Source: Gammaproteobacteria bacterium
GTDB lineage: Bacteria > Pseudomonadota > Gammaproteobacteria > UBA6429 > Thiohalophilaceae
NCBI GenBank assembly: GCA_024639445.1
Contig: JAHEIJ010000032.1
Coordinates: 1 to 13,505 of the forward strand
Reading direction: 5' to 3'
Length of the DNA: 13,505 bases
Part shown: piece after piece, positions 8,278 through 13,505 of the stretch
Numbering within the stretch: the first letter of the stretch is position 1
Layout of the letters: each line of letters begins with the position of its first letter
The notes under the pieces: model-generated
Databases searched by the model: none
What the model was told of the DNA's origin: nothing
The model's input: the letters and a program-made list of their open reading frames with translations, nothing else
Program-made: the position numbers and the translations under genes

Positions 8278-8688
8278 TTAATCCGAATCCGATTCGTAGG
8301 GATAACGAACATGACCATAACGAATCACCAGAATTGTTATTGCCAATATCAGCGCGGCACCCGCCACGGCTAACATTTGCTTTGAATCCATCTCTTTCAT
8401 ATCCAAAATCAAATAGCGCGCCAGGGCCACAATAGCGATATAGAGTGGAATGCGAATCGGGAGCTTACCTGATTTCAAATAGATCGCCACCATGGCGAGC
8501 ACTTCTAAATAGATAAACAGCAATAATAGATCGGCAAGGGTGACCGCGCGGTGTTCAACCATCAGCATAACTTCTGCGCTGAATGCTATAACAGTCGCAA
8601 AGGCCACCAGTATCAGACCGATATCCTGTATCACATCTAGTGAATTCTTCGTAATATTTTTAAGTATTTTCATCTTCGCAATCTTCAT
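8278..8688 (-). CDS. PsiE family membrane protein (phosphate-starvation-inducible type)
   Basis: The 136-residue protein has four membrane segments (about 19-40, 49-70, 78-96 and 104-123). The family signature ADLLLLFIYLEVLAMVAIYLKSGKLPIRIPLYIAIVALARYLILD is nearly as in PsiE, a protein induced by phosphate starvation in Escherichia coli whose activity is unknown. The C-terminus is short and acidic (YESDSD). ATG 8688 and the in-frame ATG five codons later (8673) are both possible starts; neither has a strong ribosome binding site. No clear Pho box was found upstream, so phosphate regulation is inferred only from the family name and from the PstS-like gene nearby. Confidence 0.88.
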   Translation of the reverse strand: MKIAKMKILKNITKNSLDVIQDIGLILVAFATVIAFSAEVMLMVEHRAVTLADLLLLFIYLEVLAMVAIYLKSGKLPIRIPLYIAIVALARYLILDMKEMDSKQMLAVAGAALILAITILVIRYGHVRYPYESDSD

Positions 8689-8758
8689 TTTAATAAAAAG
8701 GTTTTACTAGCTAAATGTACATTATTCTATAAATAAATCTATCCAATTCCTTTGATTT

Positions 8759-9082
8759 TTATTCTAGTTGGCTTCTATTTTTGAACCAGAACTCAATTTC
8801 ATCTGTTTCATACTCAAATCTGGCAGCATGCTCAATCCCTGGCGGGACATGATACCAATCACCCACACCGTATTTCGAAGTTTCATTATTCATTGTAAGA
8901 ATCAATTCTCCGCGCGTAATCACGCCGTAATTGTCAGTATCATGCGAATGAGACGGTATTGATGTGCCAGCAGGATATGAGGCAAAAAGTACGTTACTAT
9001 CCTCTGCTTCAAGTTTATATGCATCAAAGCGGCCATCATACAAAGGAAGCAATTTTATTCTATCTGGGTACTTTCCAGCCAT
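8759..9082 (-). CDS. Small single-domain cupin protein
   Basis: The 107-residue protein is one cupin barrel. Motif 1 is PSHSHDTDNYGVITRGEL (His45 and His47, with Tyr52 where many cupins have Glu, and the conserved Gly58). Motif 2 is GDWYHVPPGIEHAARF (His85). These residues would bind a metal ion in the cytoplasm, but the sequence does not tell whether it is an enzyme or a sensor. ATG 9082 has a good AAGGA seven bases upstream. It is one of a run of minus-strand genes with gaps of 67-97 bases that also includes a small protein, a double cupin and a GFA protein. Confidence 0.88.
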   Translation of the reverse strand: MAGKYPDRIKLLPLYDGRFDAYKLEAEDSNVLFASYPAGTSIPSHSHDTDNYGVITRGELILTMNNETSKYGVGDWYHVPPGIEHAARFEYETDEIEFWFKNRSQLE

Positions 9083-9149
9083 TTGATTTCCTTTTACACA
9101 TAACCAAGAAGTTTTTACTCTGCCTCAAATATTACTCTAAAAATATAAG

Positions 9150-9338
9150 TCAAGATGACCCGTCTTCAAGTCGCGAAATTGCCAGCTTGATTTCATCCAA
9201 CACCAACCTCCGGGCTTTGGGTCCGTCGATATCAGGCACGTCCCAATCCATAATCTTGATGTATTTATCCACCAAATTATCAACGTCTTTATCCAGAGAT
9301 TTTCTCTGTTTATTCATTTCGATATCTTCGATCGACAT
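9150..9338 (-). CDS. 62-residue small hypothetical protein
   Basis: The strongest ribosome binding site in the window (AAGGAGGAGG ending six bases before the ATG at 9338) supports this as a real gene despite its size. The protein is highly charged, predicted mostly helical, with a DVDNLVDKYIKIMDWDVPDIDGPKARRLVLDEIKLAISRLEDG core and no membrane segment or Cys. I do not recognise the family. It lies between two cupin genes in the same direction, 67 bases before the downstream one, and may be co-transcribed with them. Confidence 0.72.
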   Translation of the reverse strand: MSIEDIEMNKQRKSLDKDVDNLVDKYIKIMDWDVPDIDGPKARRLVLDEIKLAISRLEDGSS

Positions 9339-9435
9339 GCTCCTCCTCCTTGTTTCTCAAAATAATTATATTTATGACAGTCAAAATTTAATCCTTCCGT
9401 CTCTTTTATTCGCTCCTTTTCCGGTTGAAACATTG

Positions 9436-10113
9436 TTATTCAGCAGTATTGAGATGGCCTACCTTAACCAGTATCAAAGTTTCTTCTTCTACTCTTGGAT
9501 AATGTTTACTCATATGTGGACTGCGTATCCAGCTACCGGCAGGGTATTCTCCATATTCATCGATAAACTTACCCTCAATGACGACGACCTCTTCACCGCC
9601 CCAGTGCGTGTGCGGCTGGAACACTTCGTTTTCGGGCCAGTGGACAAGTGCAGTACTCTCGGTATTGTGGTTGTGTAGCGATAGAACCCTGAGGTTACCG
9701 ATTCCAGCTTGCCATTGTTGATCTTCAGGTCGTATCACAATGTGTATATTATCATCTGACTGAAACTGATCGAGTTTAACAAACAGAGTGCAACCTTCTT
9801 TACTAAAAGGTTTGTGACGTGAGCCAGGTGGATTGCGTATATATGTGCCTGCCGGGTAGTCACCGTTTTCATCAGAGAATACGCCGTCGAGGATGTAGAT
9901 TTCTTCACCTTGAGGATGGCCATGTTCGGGAAAGAAGGACCCGGGCTCGAACCTGACAAAGCTGGTCGTATGGCCAGACTCAGCCACTTTGCGTTCCAGT
10001 GGGATGCGTGAGACACCATCGGCAGGGCTTTTAATCCATTTCTGGTCATGCGCAAGCATACAGGCTGGTTGTGTGAAATCCATATTTAATGAGTAGGTAT
10101 CATCCATCGTCAT
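9436..10113 (-). CDS. ChrR-like double cupin (Cupin_7 type)
   Basis: The 225-residue protein contains two consecutive cupin barrels of the kind found at the C-terminus of the anti-sigma factor ChrR. The first has FFPEHGHPQGEEIYILDGVF and the YPAGTYIRNPPGSRH pattern (metal ligands likely His64, His66, Glu70 and His100). The second has FQPHTHWGGEEVVVIEGKF and YPAGSWIRSPHMSKH (likely His168, His170, Glu174 and His204). The N-terminal zinc-binding anti-sigma domain of ChrR is missing and no ECF sigma factor gene is adjacent, so it is unlikely to be an anti-sigma factor; a metal-dependent enzyme or sensor is more plausible. ATG 10113 or the ATG two codons later may be the start; no Shine-Dalgarno sequence is visible, and the start sits in the context aaatgcaATG, as does the gene at 4744. 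Confidence 0.87.
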   Translation of the reverse strand: MTMDDTYSLNMDFTQPACMLAHDQKWIKSPADGVSRIPLERKVAESGHTTSFVRFEPGSFFPEHGHPQGEEIYILDGVFSDENGDYPAGTYIRNPPGSRHKPFSKEGCTLFVKLDQFQSDDNIHIVIRPEDQQWQAGIGNLRVLSLHNHNTESTALVHWPENEVFQPHTHWGGEEVVVIEGKFIDEYGEYPAGSWIRSPHMSKHYPRVEEETLILVKVGHLNTAE

Positions 10114-10193
10114 TGCATTTTATTGCACTGAATACTAAACGTATCTGGGTTGTAGAAACTATTATTAAGTGATCTGATCTCTTGATTGTGCTG

Positions 10194-10640
10194 TTAGGGC
10201 TGTACACGTGCATGCAAAAACTCCAGCATTTTATTGACTGCCGGCATTTCTTCGAATTTCTGCCCTTCAAAATAGTCTTTATCCCACTTGGCTCTTGAAC
10301 CCAAATATATTTGAACAACTACTTCTATGTCAGGCACCCCCTCAAGGCTTCCTACAGGAATGCTGAATAATGGAAAACCTCGGAATTTGTTCGGAACCGG
10401 GCTGCCACAACACGAGCAGAAATTAACTGTGTAACCATTTTCTTTCGAATATGAAGACACCTTTTCTTCACCTCGAATCCATACATAGTCACACTCTGAG
10501 GCCATCAATGTGGTGCTATATGCCGAACCAGTTGCTTTCCTACATATTGAACAATGACATTGATAAGCACGCAGTGCCTCCGCCGAGAATTGAAACCCAA
10601 CGGTTCCGCATGAACATTGACCTTGAATTATTGGCATCAT
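10194..10640 (-). CDS. GFA/CENP-V family zinc protein
   Basis: The 148-residue protein carries the full cysteine set of the GFA family: C-x-C-G at 9-12, CHCSICRK at 28-35 and FCSCCGSPVP at 74-83, enough for two zinc ions. The family includes glutathione-dependent formaldehyde-activating enzyme (Gfa), but most short bacterial members have no proven reaction, so no substrate is claimed. Start: ATG 10640 followed directly by a second ATG; no clear ribosome binding site. Repeat copy B ends 17 bases before the start. The stop is 80 bases before the double cupin gene, in the same direction. Confidence 0.9.
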   Translation of the reverse strand: MMPIIQGQCSCGTVGFQFSAEALRAYQCHCSICRKATGSAYSTTLMASECDYVWIRGEEKVSSYSKENGYTVNFCSCCGSPVPNKFRGFPLFSIPVGSLEGVPDIEVVVQIYLGSRAKWDKDYFEGQKFEEMPAVNKMLEFLHARVQP

Positions 10641-10657
10641 GATGCACCAACCGTTTT

Positions 10658-10774
10658 TTAGACAGAATGTCGATTATCAGATATATAACAATATCATTAA
10701 AACTGCGTTTTCACCTTTGGAAAGCGGCTTTAAATCTCAATATAAACCGTTATTTCCTGCTTATTATATTTCAT
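10658..10774 (-). repeat. Dispersed structured repeat, copy B, 5' of the GFA gene
   Basis: This is the partner of 4760-4880 in the same orientation relative to the following gene. On the minus strand it keeps a CGGTT/AGCCG pairing (10745-10749 with 10725-10729; one G-U pair on this strand), the hairpin AAAAC-N3-GTTTT (10699-10703 with 10707-10711) and a hairpin with arms GATAT/ATATC (10680-10684 with 10691-10695) around the same tgttat loop. Compared with copy A, the last stem changes at two base pairs and both remain paired. It lies between the hydrolase remnant ending at 10804 and the GFA start at 10640. Confidence 0.7.
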
Positions 10775-10803
10775 TGAGACTCGTAGTTTAATATCTAATT
10801 AAA

Positions 10804-11151
10804 TTAATCACAATTCAGGCTTTTTTGATCAATTGTATTGTCATCAATGAACTTGGCAGCCACATTCTCCGCGCACTCATCCGAACTCAAGATGTCATGC
10901 GATAGGTTGTATATATCGAGGCGGTTATTCTTAAAATATTGTTTCTGAGAAATAACATCACGCAGAGGTGTAACGGTGTCCAGTTCTCCATGAAGGAAAA
11001 GAGAGGGGACTTCTGTTTCCGTCGCCATTGCAACTTTAGGGTCACCTGGTTCTATTTGCATTTTATTGCAGTACTCAGGCCAATTAATTAAAAGGAGGGT
11101 TATGTCTCTGATATATCCTTCTGGTAAATCTTGAGCCATCACCCTCATTAA
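10804..11151 (-). pseudogene. C-terminal remnant of an alpha/beta hydrolase
   Basis: About 115 residues correspond to the last third of an alpha/beta hydrolase of the TAP/peptidase-like type. The recognisable part is VPSLFLHGELDTVTPL (catalytic Asp57 of the fragment) followed by LSHDILSSDECAENVAAKFIDD (catalytic His84). The nucleophile elbow G-x-S-x-G and the whole N-terminal core are missing, so no activity is expected. The fragment begins at about 11146-11155, exactly where a truncated GAF-type sensor reading in another frame ends, so it is fused to foreign sequence out of frame. The ATG at 11148 has no convincing ribosome binding site. Confidence 0.7.
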
Positions 11152-11191
11152 GTCGAGCCGCCTCGTCCTCTGGAATGTCAGGCTTTTTCAA
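11084..11191 (-). pseudogene. N-terminal stub of a GAF-domain sensor protein (start of a truncated gene)
   Basis: A TTG at 11191, with GGAGGTGG just upstream (an in-frame ATG at 11203 is the alternative), opens a frame reading LKKPDIPEDEAARLN. This closely resembles the conserved beginning of GAF-domain sensor kinases and GAF-GGDEF proteins, in which the next residues are usually of the form LRSLNILDTPPEERFD. Here the match breaks after Asn and the frame runs through the hydrolase remnant in the wrong register to a TAA at 11084-11086. A 16-codon GTG frame with its own strong GGGAGGA site (11228 to 11178) overlaps this start and might be a leader peptide. The stub is too short to encode a working protein. 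Confidence 0.6.
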
Positions 11192-11322
11192 TGCCACCTC
11201 CATTGTTTGGTATCATGATCTGGTGCACTTGCTGTCCTCCCGACCAAAAGGTTAGGGTACATAATATATTAGTAATATAGATAAAACTTAGCCACTCTAC
11301 ACCTTGTTTCATTCGTACATAT

Positions 11323-11352
11323 CAAAAATATTGTTCTATGAACCCATTTTTG
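11323..11352 (-). terminator. Hairpin terminator after the duplicated membrane protein gene
   Basis: CAAAAAT at 11323-11329 pairs with ATTTTTG at 11346-11352, and GTTC at 11333-11336 pairs with GAAC at 11340-11343 around a three-base loop, with a small internal bulge. It begins four bases after the stop codon at 11356-11358. The T-run on the 3' arm fits an intrinsic terminator. Confidence 0.55.
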
Positions 11353-11355
11353 TTT

Positions 11356-12252
11356 CTATTTAATCACTCTTTCGGTATGGGCTCGGTACTTGTCAATAAC
11401 AAGTCCAACGATCGCACCAAAAAATCCATACATCAAAGTTCCAGCTATTGAAAAGAAAGCAATAAAATCGGGGTTTGAAGAATAAATAACATACTCACCG
11501 CCGGGGATAAAACCTAATATCACTATCAATGGCAGGTATAGATATAACAAACCAAAAGCTTGCCCCTCCGCTGATACATCTGGTTCAATGTATATTGAAA
11601 GAAGCAAAGCCGCGTGAATTATTATAAATGCTAACGAAACTATTAGTGTTGCCCTATATTTTTTTAGTAATATATTTTTATATTCTCTAGCACTCATTAT
11701 CTGAACAGCACCACTTTCTCTACTGTAGCTAATCCACCAAAATGTGATGATTGTACTTAAAAACATTAGAAATATTTTACCAATAATTTCTTTTATAAAA
11801 ATCCAAATATAAAATCGCTGTGTCATTAAGTAAAAAAATGCATATAACCGTTCAGTCTCTTGTGTTGGATTTATTACTGTTGGCCTCGTATTTGTTACAG
11901 CATCAAGTACCACGAACAAAAGGGAGAGACTACTGCTGACAATAAGAGTGCGTATAACTATATAACCAATCCTGAGTGGCTCTTCAGTTTGCTTTCGCTC
12001 AACCCACCATATCACGATTGTTGAACAAGCAAGCAAAAGCCAAAAATATTCAATAGCAGCCTTCAATACAATCCATATATAGGAAGGCTGCTTTATAAGA
12101 TAAATAAATGCATAAATTCCATACAACATATCTTCATCATTTGATATATGCATACTACTGTAAACTGCAGCATTAATTAATGTGTACAACAATGAGACTA
12201 CAGCACTGACAATTACAACTTTTAGTCCATTATGATTATTTAGCATTATCAC
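11356..12252 (-). CDS. Multi-pass membrane protein with an internal tandem duplication, function not recognised
   Basis: The protein has about 296-298 residues and seven or eight hydrophobic segments. Residues 10-84 and 100-174 are two copies of one unit at an offset of 90. The clearest match is YAFIYLIKQPSYIW at 47-60 against YAFFYLMTQRFYIW at 137-150, each followed by a hydrophobic helix ending in IVIWWV or ITFWWI. The helix before it also matches (SAVVSLLYTLINAAV against SSSLSLLFVVLDAVT). A third, more divergent unit may follow from about 200 (TLIVSLAFIIIHAALLLS), ending in a glycine-rich final helix. No catalytic or transporter motif is recognised. The gene is markedly AT-rich compared with chrA or hxlR. 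GTG 12252 and ATG 12246 are both possible starts; AGGA and AAGGTG lie just upstream, and the ATG is slightly preferred. A hairpin terminator follows the stop. Confidence 0.8.
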   Translation of the reverse strand: MIMLNNHNGLKVVIVSAVVSLLYTLINAAVYSSMHISNDEDMLYGIYAFIYLIKQPSYIWIVLKAAIEYFWLLLACSTIVIWWVERKQTEEPLRIGYIVIRTLIVSSSLSLLFVVLDAVTNTRPTVINPTQETERLYAFFYLMTQRFYIWIFIKEIIGKIFLMFLSTIITFWWISYSRESGAVQIMSAREYKNILLKKYRATLIVSLAFIIIHAALLLSIYIEPDVSAEGQAFGLLYLYLPLIVILGFIPGGEYVIYSSNPDFIAFFSIAGTLMYGFFGAIVGLVIDKYRAHTERVIK

Positions 12253-12327
12253 CTTGTTCCTGTTTCTGATAATTGGTATCAGATATTATTTCGTCATGAC
12301 CCCGATTTTCCTGCATTAAACTGCGGT

Positions 12328-12855
12328 CTATCCCCTTTTTTTATTTTTCAGACTCAATAAGTTTTGCCAATACTCAACACTAACAGGCTTGTCAGGTACT
12401 TCCACATCCTCTTCGGCCAGCGCTAAAACATCACGCATGGGAAGAACTTTTTTTCCATGTACAAATACGCCTCTGACCTGTACCACTGCACAAAGCCGAT
12501 CAGCAGTGAAAACCTTATGCTCCGTATACCAATATTTATCATCCCAAAAGTAAAAACGCGTCAAAACCTCAAAACGCTGGAATGGTTTTATCGGTTTGAA
12601 ATAACTGATTTCTTGTGCCTGCGTAATTGGTAACCAATTTCGTTTGATCATATTAAACAATACTCCGACCTGCCCCATATAATAGATACGACTCAGATCA
12701 CACAACGCAAAATACCGTGCATTAGTCAAATGAAAATTGATATCACAATCAAAGGGCCAGACCCGATAGCATGAACGACTCTCATCAAGCACCCTAATCT
12801 GGCGCGCAAACACACTTTTAAGCAGAACTATTATCAGTCTGAAATATAAATTCAT
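12328..12855 (-). CDS. Hotdog-fold thioesterase-like protein (THEM6/4HBT type)
   Basis: The 175-residue protein has an N-terminal hydrophobic segment (about 1-16), then the thioesterase motif in WPFDCDINFHLTNARYFALCDLSR, where Asp38, His42, Asn45 and Tyr48 fit the D-x-N-x-H-(x)-x-N-x-x-Y pattern of acyl-CoA thioesterases. A later WYTEHKVFTADRLCAVVQVRGVFV stretch fits the long helix-sheet core of a single hotdog domain. It probably acts on an acyl-CoA or acyl-protein thioester near the membrane; the substrate cannot be read from the sequence. ATG 12855 has AAAAGGA seven to eight bases upstream. It lies 88 bases after the hxlR-type gene in the same direction and could be part of its transcript. 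Confidence 0.82.
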   Translation of the reverse strand: MNLYFRLIIVLLKSVFARQIRVLDESRSCYRVWPFDCDINFHLTNARYFALCDLSRIYYMGQVGVLFNMIKRNWLPITQAQEISYFKPIKPFQRFEVLTRFYFWDDKYWYTEHKVFTADRLCAVVQVRGVFVHGKKVLPMRDVLALAEEDVEVPDKPVSVEYWQNLLSLKNKKRG

Positions 12856-12943
12856 AGAGAAATCCTTTTATCTATTGACTTTCAAATACCTGACAGAGAT
12901 TTAGACAGAATTAATTTCAATCTAGGCTGAGCCCTTTGAATTC

Positions 12944-13321
12944 CTATTTGTTCCTGTCCATCATCGCTGCCTTTGTCCCCTGTATATTCTCTAACCCCCA
13001 CTTGATGATCTCTTTTATCACGGGAGAAAGTTGCTGGCCTTTGGACGTCAGCTGATAAGCATAGCGCACCGGCGATTGCTGGTAAGGAGTCTTGTCGATG
13101 ATGCCGTGCTGTTCGAGACGCTTAAGGCGATCCGCCAGTATATTGGTCGGTATGCCTTCCGGGGATGCCAAAAATTCTCCGTAGGTCTTCTTGCCCAGAA
13201 ACATGTCGCGTACCACCAGTAAGGTCCATTTATCGCCCAGAATGTCGAGGGTATTGGTGATGGGGCACACCGATCGTCTCACTAGCCCAGGCTTTTCATC
13301 GCTAACCTTCTGTTTTTTCAT
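12944..13321 (-). CDS. HxlR family transcriptional regulator
   Basis: The 125-residue protein is a winged-helix DNA-binding protein of the HxlR family. Signatures are the N-terminal Cys19-Pro20, then LDILGDKWTLLVVRDMFLGKKTYGEFLASPEGIPTNILADRLKRLEQHGII and the wing YQQSPVRYAYQLTSKGQQL. Members act as dimers and often sense quinones, aldehydes or redox state through the conserved Cys; that role is inferred here. ATG 13321 is the natural start. The gene is divergent from the gene starting at 13418, and two near-identical operator-like repeats lie between them, so it most likely controls that neighbour and itself. Confidence 0.93.
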   Translation of the reverse strand: MKKQKVSDEKPGLVRRSVCPITNTLDILGDKWTLLVVRDMFLGKKTYGEFLASPEGIPTNILADRLKRLEQHGIIDKTPYQQSPVRYAYQLTSKGQQLSPVIKEIIKWGLENIQGTKAAMMDRNK

Positions 13322-13344
13322 GACTTAAGTCTAGCAGATTGCCA

Positions 13345-13367
13345 GTGACTTGCAATTTGAAAGTTAC
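13345..13367. promoter_or_regulatory. Operator-like repeat 1 for the HxlR regulator
   Basis: This 23-base element matches the one at 13381-13403 at 20 of 23 positions. Each copy is itself an imperfect inverted repeat with arms GT(G/T)ACTT and AAGTTAC separated by nine bases, as expected for a dimeric winged-helix repressor. The two copies are 36 bases apart start to start. This copy begins 24 bases upstream of the regulator's ATG and overlaps the likely promoter of the divergent gene. Confidence 0.7.
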
Positions 13368-13377
13368 ATGCTAACAT
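13350..13377 (+). promoter_or_regulatory. Putative sigma-70 type promoter of the divergent gene
   Basis: TTGCAA at 13350-13355 and TAACAT at 13372-13377 are separated by 16 bases. The -35 box lies inside operator-like repeat 1, and repeat 2 covers the expected transcription start region, an arrangement that would allow repression by the HxlR protein. Confidence 0.4.
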
Positions 13378-13380
13378 CTA

Positions 13381-13403
13381 GTTACTTGCATAATGAAAGT
13401 TAC
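13381..13403. promoter_or_regulatory. Operator-like repeat 2 for the HxlR regulator
   Basis: This is the second copy of the 23-base element at 13345-13367, with arms GTTACTT and AAGTTAC. It ends one base before the AAGGAG ribosome binding site (13405-13410) of the divergent gene, so bound repressor would block both transcription and early elongation. Confidence 0.7.
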
Positions 13404-13417
13404 TAAGGAGAAGAAGA

Positions 13418-13505
13418 ATGACCACGACCACTGCGCCCCTGTCACCGGCTCAACGCGGCCAGCACTTCGCCCTTGGCCTGCTCCTGTTGGCCTGGTTCGG
13501 CCTCA
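13418..13505 (+). CDS. N-terminus of a probable membrane protein under HxlR control (3' end outside window)
   Basis: ATG 13418 follows a good AAGGAG seven bases upstream. The 29 visible residues are a short polar stretch (MTTTTAPLSPAQRGQHF) and the beginning of a hydrophobic helix (ALGLLLLAWFGL), so the product is probably an integral membrane protein. Too little is present to name a family. The codon usage is GC-rich, like that of the regulator. The divergent HxlR gene and the two operator-like repeats between them suggest it is the regulator's main target. Confidence 0.75.
   Translation, partial: MTTTTAPLSPAQRGQHFALGLLLLAWFGL

Noticed and set aside
9314..9433. 39-codon minus-strand frame between the double cupin and the 62-residue gene
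   Set aside because: It lacks a ribosome binding site, overlaps the strongly supported start at 9338 and has no recognisable feature.
2624..10113. Functional link between ChrA and the ChrR-like cupin as a chromate resistance pair
   Set aside because: ChrR-like here means the anti-sigma factor cupin, not chromate reductase; the genes are 5 kb apart and share only a similar name.
11178..11228. 16-codon GTG frame with a GGGAGGA site ahead of the GAF stub
   Set aside because: It might be a leader peptide, but there is no regulatory codon run or attenuator hairpin, and the adjoining gene is a remnant; not reported as a gene.
12901..12915. Possible third copy of the dispersed repeat (ttagacagaat)
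   Set aside because: Only about 11 bases match the edge of copy B and none of the hairpins follow.

Overview
The window looks like chromosomal DNA of a free-living gammaproteobacterium. This is an inference from the protein families (AI-2E family permease, PsiE, GFA, HxlR, ChrA, PstS-like protein with a diguanylate cyclase) and from Gram-negative style gene starts; no rRNA, tRNA or other marker fixes the species. No insertion sequence, integrase, CRISPR array or tRNA gene was seen. Base composition is patchy: chrA and hxlR are fairly GC-rich, while the genes at 4225-4744 and 11356-12252 are clearly AT-rich.

Layout. 1-751: 3' end of a secreted protein gene of unknown function, closed by a strong hairpin terminator. 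1020-2482 (minus): a VanZ-like membrane protein overlapping a secreted Big_5/beta-propeller protein whose signal peptide is out of frame with its body. 2624-4015 (minus): a complete two-domain chromate transporter ChrA. 4225-4744 (minus): an unrecognised AT-rich gene interrupted at an A7 run just after its start codon. 5044-6992 (plus): a PstS-like periplasmic binding protein followed 11 bases later by a membrane diguanylate cyclase, probably a ligand-sensing c-di-GMP module. 7055-8688 (minus): an AI-2E family permease and a PsiE family protein. 8759-10640 (minus): single-domain cupin, 62-residue small protein, ChrR-like double cupin and GFA family zinc protein. 10804-11203 (minus): gene debris, the first ~20 codons of a GAF-type sensor joined to the C-terminal part of an alpha/beta hydrolase. 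11356-12252 (minus): a membrane protein with an internal duplication. 12328-13321 (minus): a hotdog thioesterase-like protein and an HxlR regulator. 13418-end (plus): start of a divergent gene with two near-identical operator-like repeats in the shared promoter.

The least expected signal is a pair of dispersed repeats of about 120 bp (4760-4880 and 10658-10774). Each sits immediately 5' of the start codon of a minus-strand gene. The copies have diverged, but they keep the same small hairpins, one with two compensatory base-pair changes, which suggests a conserved structured element. Other points worth attention are the PstS-like/diguanylate cyclase pair, two frameshifts near gene starts, the chimeric gene remnant and the HxlR operator pair.
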